From assembly GCF_010727125.1 (NCBI RefSeq), contig NZ_AP022564.1, forward strand, positions 2,108,001 to 2,172,000: a DNA stretch of 64,000 bases. Direction: 5' to 3'. Shown here one piece after another: positions 43,566 to 53,147 of the stretch. Made by a program: the position numbers and the translations under genes. The stretch's first letter is position 1. Each line of letters opens with the position of its first letter. The notes under the pieces are model-generated. The model was given only the letters and a program-made list of their open reading frames with translations. It was not told the DNA's origin and did no database searches. The DNA comes from Mycolicibacter terrae (GTDB lineage Bacteria > Actinomycetota > Actinomycetes > Mycobacteriales > Mycobacteriaceae).

Positions 43566-45404
43566 CTAGATGTCCAGACCGAGGAACGCGCCCCCTGGAT
43601 CCATCAGCGCGGAGGCGTCGAAGCCGCCGAACAGTGCACTCAGGTCCACGTTCCCCAACGGCGTCACCAAGACGTCGGTAATGGTGCTCTCGGCGCCGTC
43701 CAGACCCGGGATTGCGGTGTAGACATTGGCGAAACCACCGCCGAAGTTGAGCACGTCGTACACCGAGCCGATCGCGGGCAAGTCCGCAGTGCCCACACCG
43801 ATGGCGGCGGTGACGCCGTCGACGGTGAACGCGGTGTTGGTCAGGCCCAGCAGCTGAGTCACGGTCTCTGCGGTGTGCACACTGCCGAGCTGTTCGGCAT
43901 CGGCTCCGGTTCCGTCGTAGACGTGGAAGCTCTGCGGTGCCACCTGTAGCAGGATCGAGGTGCCGGGGAAGGTGGCGACACCGCCGCCGATATTGAGCAG
44001 CGGCGGCGCACCGATGGTCTGGAATACCGGGGTGAAACCCTCCGTCGCGGTGTTACCGGACCCGGTGAACGGATCGAAGGTGGTGTCGCCGATGCTGAAA
44101 GCATCCTTGCCGATGGCCGTGTCGGCGAATCCGGTGAACGCATCACCGGGGTTCAGCGGGCCCGCCACATCGATACCGCCGAACAGTGAGCTGAGGTCCA
44201 TGCTCCCGAACGGTGTGATCAGGGTGTCGGTGACGACGCCGTCGCCTCCCGGGGTGGCGGTGTAGATGTTCGTGAAGCCGCCACCGAAATTGAAGGCGTC
44301 ATACACCGTCCCGGCGGCCGGCAGGACGTCGGTGCTGCCGCCCTCGACCGCGGTCGCGCTGGTGACAACCAACTGGGTGTTGGTCAGCCCCAACAGGCTC
44401 GTCACGTGCTCGGAGGTGGCGATGGTGCCGACCTGCGTGGCCGCATCACCGGAACCGCTGTAGACGTCGAAGCTCTGCGGAGCCAAGATGATTCCGCCGT
44501 TCGTGGCATCTCCGATCGAAGCGCCCCCGATGTTCAGGAACGGCGCGGCTCCGGTCAGCGCTGCGACGGGGGCGAAGCCCTCCGTTATGGATCCGCCGGT
44601 TTTGGTGAACGGGTCGAAGGTGAACCCGCCGATCGCAAAGGCGTCCTCGCCCCCGCCGGACGCGCCGGCTTCCAGCTCGGCGAAGGCGTCGCCGGGCTGC
44701 AGCAACGCGGCAGCGTCGACACCGCCGAACAGCGGAGTCAGATCGATATTCCCGAACGGCGTCACGAAGGTATCCGTGACCGTGTCCGGGCCATCGTCGG
44801 CACCCACTATGGCGGTGTAGACGTTCGCGAAACCGCCACCAAGGTTGAACACGTCGTAGACCGATCCCACCGTCGGTAGCGACACATCGGTCGCCGGCGG
44901 CGCGCTCGTGACGGTGAACTGGGTATTGGTGAAACCGGCCAGGTTTGCGACCACCACACTGGTATTGATGCTGCCCAGAGCGGTGCCGTCGGCTGGGTCG
45001 AACACCTCGAATTCCTGAGCAGCCATGGGCCCGCCGAGTGCGAATCCCCCACCCAGAGACAACAGGGGCGGAGCGCTGGTGAGCGGGTGAATCAGGGCGT
45101 AACCCTCCGCGTCACCGTTGACCGGGTCGAAGGTGAATCCGCCGATCGTGAACGCGTCGGCTCCCGTTGCGCTGGGAGCAACCGGCGCCGCGCCGGTGAC
45201 GTCGGCCAAGGCTGCAGCCTCGACGCCGTACCGGCCGGCGGTCAGCGCCACATCCCGACGAATCTGGGCTATCTCGATCCCGCTCGCAGGTAGAGAGCAT
45301 ACGACGACGCTCGCGCTTGCGGCGGCGGCGCCGGCGGCGACGCACAACCGGATCCGGGCCACGGGCCCCCCGGTGGTTGCGCCTGGTTGACAGAACAACT
45401 GCAT
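43566..45404 (-). CDS. Large secreted protein with three ~175-residue repeats
   Basis: A 612-residue exported protein. The N-terminus has a weak signal segment (RLCVAAGAAAASASVVVCSLPASG), then ~60 residues, then three tandem homologous units. Each starts DAF(T/A/S)IG(G/D)xTFDP and ends LDLSxLFGG(V/I/F)D, and includes a central NLGGGFANVYTA or NFGGGFTNIYTA. The pattern of alternating short strands and glycine turns suggests a beta-rich repeat fold. I do not recognise a characterised family; such Gly/Asn/Thr-rich repeats suggest a surface or cell-wall protein. AGAGGAG lies before ATG 45404. It is followed by a strong terminator and divergent from an AraC gene. Confidence 0.78.
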   Translation of the reverse strand: MQLFCQPGATTGGPVARIRLCVAAGAAAASASVVVCSLPASGIEIAQIRRDVALTAGRYGVEAAALADVTGAAPVAPSATGADAFTIGGFTFDPVNGDAEGYALIHPLTSAPPLLSLGGGFALGGPMAAQEFEVFDPADGTALGSINTSVVVANLAGFTNTQFTVTSAPPATDVSLPTVGSVYDVFNLGGGFANVYTAIVGADDGPDTVTDTFVTPFGNIDLTPLFGGVDAAALLQPGDAFAELEAGASGGGEDAFAIGGFTFDPFTKTGGSITEGFAPVAALTGAAPFLNIGGASIGDATNGGIILAPQSFDVYSGSGDAATQVGTIATSEHVTSLLGLTNTQLVVTSATAVEGGSTDVLPAAGTVYDAFNFGGGFTNIYTATPGGDGVVTDTLITPFGSMDLSSLFGGIDVAGPLNPGDAFTGFADTAIGKDAFSIGDTTFDPFTGSGNTATEGFTPVFQTIGAPPLLNIGGGVATFPGTSILLQVAPQSFHVYDGTGADAEQLGSVHTAETVTQLLGLTNTAFTVDGVTAAIGVGTADLPAIGSVYDVLNFGGGFANVYTAIPGLDGAESTITDVLVTPLGNVDLSALFGGFDASALMDPGGAFLGLDI

Positions 45405-45635
45405 GACTTCTCCTCTGCTGAGCGGGGTTACGTCGGCACGGCACCGAGCGCCGCGACCGCCCCGTGGTCTTACCAAAGCGGCGATGCCCAGGCGTGTCTG
45501 CGACGCGCGCCATGTACACCAGACGCGCATCGGCGTCGCGGCGGCCGTCGATGCCGGGTCGCGATGTCGGCGGTTGTGGGAAAGATGTCGCATCGGACCC
45601 AGTTTGTGCGCCGCACCGAAGCGGACACTGCTGGG

Positions 45636-46661
45636 GTGACGGCACCTCCGACATCCATTCCTGACTCGATCGCGCACCGATTGGGCTTTGCCCCGGAACG
45701 CCGCCTCGCCACATCGGACGGGTCACTGTCGGCAGCGATCTGGCGGTTCTGCAACAGACCGTCCTATGAACTGTGCCGCAGCGCAGATCGGAACATCGAC
45801 GTCATCGCGATGCCGATCAGCGGACGCCACCACCACACCTACTTCGGTAACGGCCGGCTGAAATGGAGCCGTTCGCACCCGCCATTTCACCTGAACATGG
45901 TGGTTGCCGGCGAGCAACCGCGCGGAGTGTTCGTCTCCGACCAGCCGTTCACCTATCTGCACGTCTATGTACGGCACGCCCTGGTCGAGCAGCTGGCCGT
46001 GGACAGCGGCGTGCTGGCCGTCGGCCGGACGGTAACCCTCATCGACCCGATGTGTTCGCACGATCCGTTCGTCGAGTTCGTCTTCCGGCAGCTTCTGCGT
46101 GAGATGAGCTGTGGCGACCGGATTTCGCGGACGATGTTGGCTGCCTTGGGCCAGCAACTGATCGCCGGTCTGCTGCGACGACATTCGAGCGTTTCCGGCT
46201 CGAGGACTCTCGCCGCCAAACTCATTACCGGCTACCCCGATTGGCGTCTCCGCCTCACTATCGAATACCTCGAGGCGCACCTCGCCGACCCCCTTGACCT
46301 CGGCGAGATCGCTGCGTCAGTGTGCCTGTCAGTGCCACGCCTTGCCGCACTCTTTCGAGACGCGACCGGCGAGCCACCCCGCCGCTGGCTGATGAACCGC
46401 CGCTTCGCGCGAGCGTGTGAACTGCTTGCGACCTCGTCGCTGAGTGTCACCGAGATAGCTCATCGATGCGGATTCGCCAGCTCCCAACATCTCGCCACGG
46501 TGATGCGACGGCGGCACGCGACTACGCCGAGCACCTACCGGAGGCAAGTTCTGGGCTCACACACCTACAACCATGACACCGGAAACCGGGATCATGTCGC
46601 TATCTGTGGGATGCACGGCGGAAATGACCCTCGGGACCGGAGCGCGGTTGCAGCAGACTGA
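45636..46661 (+). CDS. AraC family transcriptional regulator
   Basis: A 341-residue AraC/XylS protein: an N-terminal sensor half (IDVIAMPISGRHHHTYFGNG, cupin-like strands) and C-terminal double HTH with LTIEYLEAHLADPLDLGEIAASVCLSVPRLAALFRDATG and VTEIAHRCGFASSQHLATVMRR. The cupin-like half and length are those of AraC sensors of small ligands. The frame is open further upstream; GTG 45636 is chosen as nearest to the family start but has no clear ribosome-binding site (ATG 45564 and 45588 are alternatives). It is divergent from the repeat-protein gene. Confidence 0.85.
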   Translation: MTAPPTSIPDSIAHRLGFAPERRLATSDGSLSAAIWRFCNRPSYELCRSADRNIDVIAMPISGRHHHTYFGNGRLKWSRSHPPFHLNMVVAGEQPRGVFVSDQPFTYLHVYVRHALVEQLAVDSGVLAVGRTVTLIDPMCSHDPFVEFVFRQLLREMSCGDRISRTMLAALGQQLIAGLLRRHSSVSGSRTLAAKLITGYPDWRLRLTIEYLEAHLADPLDLGEIAASVCLSVPRLAALFRDATGEPPRRWLMNRRFARACELLATSSLSVTEIAHRCGFASSQHLATVMRRRHATTPSTYRRQVLGSHTYNHDTGNRDHVAICGMHGGNDPRDRSAVAAD

Positions 46662-46681
46662 CCTTCATTGAGTGGAGGTCG

Positions 46682-46740
46682 ATGATGCGCTTGGTTGTTG
46701 CGATGACCGGGGCGACCGGTGGAGTTGGTATTCATCTGGT
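46682..46740 (+). pseudogene. Possible 5' fragment of a UbiX/flavin prenyltransferase gene
   Basis: GGAGG, 4 nt, then ATG-ATG: the frame reads RLVVAMTGATGGVGIHLVE, which resembles the N-terminal FMN-binding loop of UbiX/PAD1 proteins (VxxxTGATG). After about 20 residues similarity stops and the frame closes soon after within the next gene. It looks like a leftover 5' end joined by deletion. A chance likeness cannot be excluded. Confidence 0.35.
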
Positions 46741-46752
46741 GGAGGTAAGCCG

Positions 46753-47808
46753 ATGTCCTCGACTCCAGACCTACCTGGGGCGGACGCCACTTCCCACACG
46801 TGTGAGGGGATTTCGGTGAGTAGGACGGTGGTGCTCGTCGTCTTCGATGGCGTGAAACTCCTGGATGTCGCGGGCCCGGCTGAGGTGTTCGCCGAAGCCA
46901 ATAGGTTCGGCGCGGAATACCAACTGAGAGTCGCGTCGGTGGACGGTCAGGCGGTGCGGACCTCGATCGGGATCCCGTTCTCGGTCAACGACCGGATTTC
47001 GGCATTGGCGTCCGTCGATACGGTTATGGTCGCGGGCGGTGACGAATTGGTCGGGCGGCCAATCGATCCGGCCCTGGTGGACGCGCTGAAGTGGGCCGCC
47101 ACCCGCACCAGACGACTGGCGTCGGTGTGTACCGGCGCGTTCATCCTGGCCCGGGCCGGGCTGCTCAGCGGTCGTCGTGCGACCACCCATTGGCGCCACA
47201 CCGGGCGGCTGGCGCGTGCGTTCCCCGACATCGACGTCGAACCGGATGCGATCTTCGTCCGTGACGGCGACGTCTTCACCTCGGCGGGAGTGTCGTCGGG
47301 CATCGACTTGGCGCTGGCCCTGGTCGAGCAGGATCACGGTACCGAACTGGCCCGTCAAGTCGCCCGCACTCTGGTGGTGTACCTCAAACGGGCCGGCGGG
47401 CAATCACAGTTCTCGGTCCTGGTGGAAAGCGATCCCCCACCGGGGTCGGCGCTACGAGGTGTTCTCGATTCGATCGCGGCTGATCCCGGTGCCGAACACA
47501 GCGTGAAAGCCCTTGCCGCGCAGGCGTCGGTGAGTACGCGTCAGCTCACTCGAATGTTTCACGCGGAACTGGGAATCACCCCGGCCCGCTACGTCGAAAC
47601 GATCCGGATCGACATCGCCCGAGGAGCGCTCGACGCAGGTCACAGCGTCACAGACACGGCGCGCCTGGCCGGCTTCGGCAGCACCGAGACGCTGCGGCGG
47701 GTTTTCGCCAATCACCTCGGCATCTCACCGAAGGCTTACCGAGACCGATTCCGCACCACCGGATCCCGGCGACCAACCGGGCCCGGCGCTGCGCACGCCG
47801 TCGGGTGA
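46753..47808 (+). CDS. GATase1/DJ-1-like AraC regulator (FtrA/GlxA-like)
   Basis: A 351-residue fusion: an N-terminal DJ-1/PfpI-like domain (VVLVVFDGVKLLDVAGPAEVFAEANRF, SVCTGAFILARAGLLSGRRATTHW with the nucleophile-elbow Cys) and a C-terminal AraC-type double HTH (SVKALAAQASVSTRQLTRMFHAELG, VTDTARLAGFGSTETLRRVF). Such proteins regulate amino-acid or betaine catabolism and stress genes. GGAGG is 7 nt before ATG 46753. It directly follows the other AraC gene on the same strand, with the possible ubiX remnant between them. Confidence 0.9.
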   Translation: MSSTPDLPGADATSHTCEGISVSRTVVLVVFDGVKLLDVAGPAEVFAEANRFGAEYQLRVASVDGQAVRTSIGIPFSVNDRISALASVDTVMVAGGDELVGRPIDPALVDALKWAATRTRRLASVCTGAFILARAGLLSGRRATTHWRHTGRLARAFPDIDVEPDAIFVRDGDVFTSAGVSSGIDLALALVEQDHGTELARQVARTLVVYLKRAGGQSQFSVLVESDPPPGSALRGVLDSIAADPGAEHSVKALAAQASVSTRQLTRMFHAELGITPARYVETIRIDIARGALDAGHSVTDTARLAGFGSTETLRRVFANHLGISPKAYRDRFRTTGSRRPTGPGAAHAVG

Positions 47809-47814
47809 AAGCGG

Positions 47815-48801
47815 CTAAGCCCGAATCGCCGCGACCGTGTCGGCCAGTGTTTCCCGCGGATCGCGGAACACCACGCCGAGGTCGCGTTCGGCCGGCGAAT
47901 CATCGGACACCGGCATCTGGGTGTAGTACTGCATGCCCGCCGCGGTGAGCGGCGTGGTGATCGGTAGCACCCGTTCGGCCTGATCCATCAGACGCCCGAC
48001 CCAGCGCAACGCGACATCGGGCAGCGGCGCGGCAAGCATGGCCGAGCCGGACACCGTCGCGAAAAGGCTCGCCAGCTGCCGCGCGGGCACCCGGTGGCCA
48101 CCGGCCATGTAGCGGCGCGGGCCGTGTCCGGGCTCCAGCAGTGCGACGTGCAATGCCGCCAGGTCGCGCACGTCGACGATCAGCCATGCCGCGCTGCGGC
48201 CAGGGATCACCCGCATCCGCAGCGCGGCCCGTACGCCCTCGCCGGCCTCACCGAACCGGTCGCCGACCGGCGGACCGAGCACCATGCCCGGATAGGTGAT
48301 GCTCACCGGGGAGCCGGCATCCTGCAGGCCGCGCACATAGCGCTCCTCGCGAGCCTTGGACCGGCCGTACCCGTCGGAACCGCCCGCCACCGGTAGGTCG
48401 GCACGCAGGGTATGCAGGCCGGCCCGGAACAGCGCGGTGAAGCTCGAGACGTGGATGATCGGGTCCAGGCCCAGTTCGACCGCACTGCCGAGCACGTTAT
48501 GGGCGCCTTCGGAATTGGTCGCCATCATCCGCGCGTTCTGGCGCGGATCGGTGGCGACCAGTGCGGCAGCATGCACGACGGCATCGCAGCCCTTCAGCGC
48601 GCGCCGCACCGACTCGGCGTCGGTGATGTCGCCGACGACGTGGTCCGATACGTCGACACCGAGCCGTTCGACGCTGGTGTGCAAACCGTCGGGCTTGCGC
48701 ACCAGGAAGCGCACCCGGTGCCCAGCGTCACTGATCGCCTTCGCGGTCCAGCCGCCGACGAATCCGGTTCCTCCGGTGATCAGCACCCGCATCGCAGCCA
48801 T
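47815..48801 (-). CDS. NAD-dependent epimerase/dehydratase-like extended SDR
   Basis: A 328-residue extended SDR: RVLITGGTGFVGGWTAKAI (GxxGxxG), GDITDAESVRRAL, DAVVHAAALVA, HVSSFTALFRAG and the catalytic YGRSKAREE (YxxxK). The C-terminal half is that of dihydroflavonol-reductase-like or 3-beta-hydroxysteroid-dehydrogenase-like proteins. A hydroxy/keto conversion on a lipid or sugar nucleotide is likely. ATG 48801 or 48792 may be the start. It is last of a leftward series with the SGNH hydrolase and acyltransferase genes, 40 bp downstream of the former. Confidence 0.87.
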   Translation of the reverse strand: MAAMRVLITGGTGFVGGWTAKAISDAGHRVRFLVRKPDGLHTSVERLGVDVSDHVVGDITDAESVRRALKGCDAVVHAAALVATDPRQNARMMATNSEGAHNVLGSAVELGLDPIIHVSSFTALFRAGLHTLRADLPVAGGSDGYGRSKAREERYVRGLQDAGSPVSITYPGMVLGPPVGDRFGEAGEGVRAALRMRVIPGRSAAWLIVDVRDLAALHVALLEPGHGPRRYMAGGHRVPARQLASLFATVSGSAMLAAPLPDVALRWVGRLMDQAERVLPITTPLTAAGMQYYTQMPVSDDSPAERDLGVVFRDPRETLADTVAAIRA

Positions 48802-48841
48802 CCACCGATTCTGCTACGGCTCGGGCCCCGCCCGGGGCGGG

Positions 48842-49555
48842 TCAGGTCCGCCGGGGCAACTGACCGGCGACCAGCGGCACGATCTTGTCCGCCATGTAGG
48901 CGTGCCCGGCGTCGGTGGGATGCACACCGTCGGGACCGATCAGCTCCGGCCGGCCGACGAACCAGCGCTCGGCCAGCGGATCAACGAACTCCGCCCCGAC
49001 GACCCGCGCCTCGCCGCTGAGGATGTCGCGGATGCGCCACACGTTGCCGGGCACGTCGGCGGTGGGCCACGGCGGCCCGATCACCAGCATCCGGGCCGAC
49101 GGGGTGGTCCGCCGGGCCAGGCCCAGGGTGTCGGCAATCAACCGGGTCAGCTCGCCCGGCTCGACATCCTGGTCGTTGCGGGAGCCGAAGAACACCACCA
49201 GCGCATCGTCGGGCTGCACGGCTCGGGCGGTGAGATCCCCGAAAAGTCCGCCGCGGTTGCCGCGCACGGCATAACCGGCGCCGCCTTCGGCCGCCACGTC
49301 GGCGCTGACGTAGATCCCACGCCCGGCCAGGGCCTGCCAGGCCCGCGCGGTCCAGTTCGCCGCGCCGCGACCGGTGCCTTCAAACCCCGCGGTGTAGGAG
49401 TCTCCGATCACCGCGACTCGGTTCGGCGAAGCACTCAGTGGCACGGTCTCGTAATGGCGGGCCGAAACGTGGTCACGGGCCAGGTAGCCGGTTCCCCCCA
49501 CGACGGCGACGACGACCGCCACCAGCGAGACCGTAAACGTCATCACCCGGCTCAC
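48842..49555 (-). CDS. Exported SGNH/GDSL hydrolase
   Basis: A 237-residue protein with one N-terminal anchor/signal helix (VMTFTVSLVAVVVAVVGGTGYLA) and an SGNH hydrolase domain: block I GDSYTAG (Ser53), block III FFGSRNDQDV in the Asn position, and DGVHPTDAGH carrying the Asp-His pair. It is probably an acyl esterase or deacetylase outside the membrane. GTG 49555 has GGGAGG before it. It lies between an acyltransferase-3 gene (47 bp upstream) and the epimerase gene. From memory M. tuberculosis has an acyltransferase/SGNH pair at Rv0517-Rv0518; the two together can modify a cell-wall polysaccharide. Confidence 0.88.
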   Translation of the reverse strand: MSRVMTFTVSLVAVVVAVVGGTGYLARDHVSARHYETVPLSASPNRVAVIGDSYTAGFEGTGRGAANWTARAWQALAGRGIYVSADVAAEGGAGYAVRGNRGGLFGDLTARAVQPDDALVVFFGSRNDQDVEPGELTRLIADTLGLARRTTPSARMLVIGPPWPTADVPGNVWRIRDILSGEARVVGAEFVDPLAERWFVGRPELIGPDGVHPTDAGHAYMADKIVPLVAGQLPRRT

Positions 49556-49602
49556 AGCCCACCTCCCCGATCGGCAACGCGCACCCCGCTACTGTCGGCG
49601 CC

Positions 49603-50997
49603 TCAGGGCACACTGACCGGAACCGCCGCGGTGCGCTCATCGAGGATCTCATCGACCGATTCGACGGCCAACGGGTGCTCCAAGGGCGTCACCCGCGCCG
49701 TCTCGGCCCGAGCACCGACCATCCTGCGCATCCAACGCCGACCCGGCTCCTCGACGCCGTGGAATAGCAGCACCGACATCAACGTCGCCGCCGCCAACAG
49801 TCCGCACACCAGCCACTTGGCCGCGGTCGCCCCTTCGTCCAACACGATCTCGAATTGTATTGCCGCCCAGTTCCACGCCGTATGGACCAGCTCGTGAACC
49901 ATGTACAGGCAGAACGAGATCTGTCCTCCGTAAACCATCAGCCGAGTCGACAACAGCACGGGCAGGCTGCCGGTTCCCAGCGCCAGGGCCATCACCAACG
50001 GCACGAACAGCACGTCGACCAGTCCGCCACTGTCGTAGAGCCCGGAGATCGGATGCGCATCGAAGTAGTACAGGATGCCGACGGTCGCGGCGATGAGCAG
50101 TGCGGAGCAGTATCCGGCGGCGCGGCGGCCGCGCTCGCTCAGTCCATGCGGCGGTCCGAGCTTCGCCTCTCCTCCGTCGAGCCTCGCCGAACCGCCGGCC
50201 TGCAGCTTGCGCACCGAAGCGCAGGCCAGCGCACCGGCGGTGAACTGCATGACGATGCGCGGCAACCAACTCCACGGGGTGTAGAACTGGCCGGTGGCCA
50301 GCAACAACAGCAGCGGCGGCAGGGATGCGACGATCGCCAGGACGGCCAGCCCCCGCGCCGATGTCGCACGCATCATCCGGTACACCACCAGGATCAACCC
50401 GCCGAACAGCAGGTAGGCCAGCCATTCGGCGCTGATCGACCAGGCCGGCCCGTCCCAGCTCGACCCGTCGAAGAACGGCTCGAACCACAACTGCACCAGC
50501 AGGACCTGGCGCACATAGCTGGTCGCGGTCAGCCGGCTGAGGTCTTCGGTCGGCACGTGGCCGACGTGCAGGGTGAAGATCACCCACAGCAGCGCCAGGT
50601 GCAGGGTGACCAGGTAGATCGGCCAGACCCGGGCCAGCCGCAACCACAGGAAATGAAGGGTGGCCCGCGGCGAGAACGACTCCCCCATCCGTTCCAGATA
50701 GTTCCAGGTCAGCACGAATCCACTGAGGATGAAGAACAGGTCGACGCCCTGGGCTCCACGGTCGAGTACCGGGGCGAGCGCGTCGCTGAATGCCGGCGAC
50801 GCCAGTCGCAGCAGCGGCCGGAAATGGAAGAGCACCACCCACACCGCAGCGATGATGCGAAGCCCGGTGAGGGCTTTGATCTCTCCGCTGCGCACAACAC
50901 TCTTTCGCCGGTGGGCCCTGCTGTCTCGGTCGCCTTGGGTGCGGACCCGCCGGGACAAACCCGCGATCGGCAGCCGCAACCGGTGGCCGGCAGCCAT
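49603..50997 (-). CDS. Membrane acyltransferase family 3 protein
   Basis: A 464-residue multipass protein of the acyltransferase-3/OafA type: IKALTGLRIIAAVWVVLFHFRPLL (RxxA/HF motif), GVDLFFILSGFVLTWNY, AWSISAEWLAYLLFGG and MVYGGQISFCLYMVHELVHTAW. Such enzymes acylate sugars or lipids on the outer face. The frame starts at ATG 50997; GTG 50895 directly before IKALTG has GAAAGAG upstream and may be the true start. It is followed by an SGNH hydrolase, a common pairing for O-acylation of glycans. Confidence 0.87.
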   Translation of the reverse strand: MAAGHRLRLPIAGLSRRVRTQGDRDSRAHRRKSVVRSGEIKALTGLRIIAAVWVVLFHFRPLLRLASPAFSDALAPVLDRGAQGVDLFFILSGFVLTWNYLERMGESFSPRATLHFLWLRLARVWPIYLVTLHLALLWVIFTLHVGHVPTEDLSRLTATSYVRQVLLVQLWFEPFFDGSSWDGPAWSISAEWLAYLLFGGLILVVYRMMRATSARGLAVLAIVASLPPLLLLLATGQFYTPWSWLPRIVMQFTAGALACASVRKLQAGGSARLDGGEAKLGPPHGLSERGRRAAGYCSALLIAATVGILYYFDAHPISGLYDSGGLVDVLFVPLVMALALGTGSLPVLLSTRLMVYGGQISFCLYMVHELVHTAWNWAAIQFEIVLDEGATAAKWLVCGLLAAATLMSVLLFHGVEEPGRRWMRRMVGARAETARVTPLEHPLAVESVDEILDERTAAVPVSVP

Positions 50998-51085
50998 CGC
51001 AGACTAGCAGCGGGACCGTCCGCGGTGAAGTTGCCGACCGGGTGTGCCTGCAGGGTAATTGCCGACCGTTGTGAATACTGAAGCG

Positions 51086-53047
51086 ATGCCAGACGCCTAT
51101 CAGGTAGGTCGTGGGATAGCCGACATCACCGGCGAGCCGGCGGAGTGCGGAATGCTCGGCTACGGAGTGGCGTCCCAACAGACGTCCGGCCTGCACAACC
51201 GGCTCCGCGCCCGGGCCTTCGTGATCGTCCACCCGGGCCCGTCCGGCCCCGACACACGGCTTTTGCTGGTGGTCTGCGAGCTGCCGCTACTGTTGGAAAG
51301 CGTGCACCGGGAGGTGCTCGGGCGCCTCGCCACGGCCTACGGCGAGCTCTACAGCTTCCACAACGTGATGCTGACCGCGACGCACACCCACTGCGGACCG
51401 GGCGGTTACTCCGATCATTGGCTCTACAACTCCAACACCGGCGGGTTCCGGCCGCAGACGTTCGCCGCGATCGTCGACGGCATCTGCGAGGCGGTGGAAC
51501 GCGCGCATGCCGATCTCGCGCCCGCCGGCTTGAGCTTGGCCGTCGGTCGGCTGCACGACGCGAGCAGCAATCGCTCACCGTCGGCGTTCGCCCGCAACCC
51601 GGCGGCCGACCGCGCCCAGTTCCCCGACGCCATCGACCCGCAGACCACGCTGCTGCGCATCGAACGCAGCGGGCGGCTGGTCGGCGCGGTGAACTGGTTC
51701 GCCACCCACGGCACGTCCATGACCAACCGCAACACCTTGATCAGTGGCGACAACAAGGGCTACGCCGCCTACCAGTTGGAGCGCCTCGACCGCGGCGTCG
51801 ACTACCTGGCCTCCGAACCACCGGAATTCATCGCGGCCTTCGCCCAGACCAACGCCGGGGACATGTCGCCCAACCTCAACCACCGCCCCGGCAGCGGACC
51901 CACCGAAGACGAGTTCGAGAACACCCGGATCATCGGGGCCCGGCAGGCGGCCGTGGCGACCGACCTGACGACCGGGCACGGTACCGAGGTCACCGGTGGT
52001 CTCGACGCGCTGGCCACCTACGTCGACCTGTCGAATTTCGAGGTCCGGCCCGAATTCACCGGCGACGGCCGCGCCCATCGCACCGGCCCCGCGCTGGCCG
52101 GCGCGGCGGCGCTGGCCGGCACCGACGAGGGTCCCGGCCCACTTCATCCGCTGGTCAGGCAGGGCCGGAACCGCATCGTCGATGCGCTGGTCACCAACAC
52201 CGTCTACCGGCTGGCTCCGCGGCTGCGTGACGCGCACGCGCCCAAAGGGGCGGTGGGGCCGGGCAGCCGGCTGAACAAGGCCCTGACCCTGATGTCCAAC
52301 GGCGGCCCGCTCCAGCTGCTGCGCATAGGCCAGCTGTATCTGATCGGCATCCCGGCCGAAGTGACCATCGTGGCCGGGCTGCGCCTGCGTCGCACCGTGG
52401 CCGCGATCGTGGGCGCCGAGCTGCGCGATGTGCTGGTGGCCGGCTACAGCAACGGCTACCTGCACTATGTGACCACTCCGGAGGAGTACCAGGAGCAGCG
52501 CTACGAGGGCGGCAGCACGATGTTTGGCCGCTGGGAGCTGGCGGCGCTGCAGCAGGTGGTGGCCGGGTTGGCCACCGCGATGCGCGACCAGCGGCCGGCA
52601 CCGCCCGGCCGGGCCCCCGCCGAGCCGCCCCGCAGCCGGCGGTCACGCCGCCGGGTCCACCCGGACGAACCGGCCGCCGGTCACCGATTCGGGGACGTCC
52701 TGCAACCGCCACGGCCCCGCTACCGGCCGGGGGCCACGGTGACGGCGGTGTTCGCCGGCGCCTATCCGAACAACGACCTGCGCCGCGGCGGCACCTACCT
52801 GCGGGTTGAGCGCGAAACCGGCGAAGGATGGAGCACCGTCGCCGACGACGGCGACTGGTCGACGACGTTCCGCTGGGCTCGTACCGGCCGCCGTGGGTCG
52901 ACCATCACCGTGACCTGGACGGTGCCCGAGAACGCCCCCGCAGGGCGCTACCGACTGCGCTACCACGGCGACGCCCGGGGGCGCGAGGGACGGATCACCG
53001 CGTTCAGCGGGCAGACGGAACCGTTCGATATCTCACCAAAGCGTTAA
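51086..53047 (+). CDS. Neutral ceramidase family protein (Rv0669c-like)
   Basis: A 653-residue neutral/alkaline ceramidase. It starts QVGRGIADITGEPAECGMLGYG, with the zinc motifs ATHTHCGPGGYS and the catalytic-serine segment TNAGDMSPNLN, then TTPEEYQEQRYEGGSTMFG and a C-terminal beta-domain. These enzymes hydrolyse the amide of ceramides to sphingosine plus fatty acid. M. tuberculosis has one (Rv0669c, from memory). No N-terminal signal peptide is evident. ATG 51086 is chosen as the family start, without a strong ribosome-binding site; GTG 51071 is an alternative. It is divergent from the acyltransferase gene. Confidence 0.92.
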   Translation: MPDAYQVGRGIADITGEPAECGMLGYGVASQQTSGLHNRLRARAFVIVHPGPSGPDTRLLLVVCELPLLLESVHREVLGRLATAYGELYSFHNVMLTATHTHCGPGGYSDHWLYNSNTGGFRPQTFAAIVDGICEAVERAHADLAPAGLSLAVGRLHDASSNRSPSAFARNPAADRAQFPDAIDPQTTLLRIERSGRLVGAVNWFATHGTSMTNRNTLISGDNKGYAAYQLERLDRGVDYLASEPPEFIAAFAQTNAGDMSPNLNHRPGSGPTEDEFENTRIIGARQAAVATDLTTGHGTEVTGGLDALATYVDLSNFEVRPEFTGDGRAHRTGPALAGAAALAGTDEGPGPLHPLVRQGRNRIVDALVTNTVYRLAPRLRDAHAPKGAVGPGSRLNKALTLMSNGGPLQLLRIGQLYLIGIPAEVTIVAGLRLRRTVAAIVGAELRDVLVAGYSNGYLHYVTTPEEYQEQRYEGGSTMFGRWELAALQQVVAGLATAMRDQRPAPPGRAPAEPPRSRRSRRRVHPDEPAAGHRFGDVLQPPRPRYRPGATVTAVFAGAYPNNDLRRGGTYLRVERETGEGWSTVADDGDWSTTFRWARTGRRGSTITVTWTVPENAPAGRYRLRYHGDARGREGRITAFSGQTEPFDISPKR

Positions 53048-53147
53048 TCGGCCGCCCAAGGTGCCTTAACTTCACCGCCTAACGTCGGGAAATGTCACGG
53101 TCGGCCGCTTGCCGGCAGTGAGCAGACGAGCAGAAGCGGGGGCTGGC

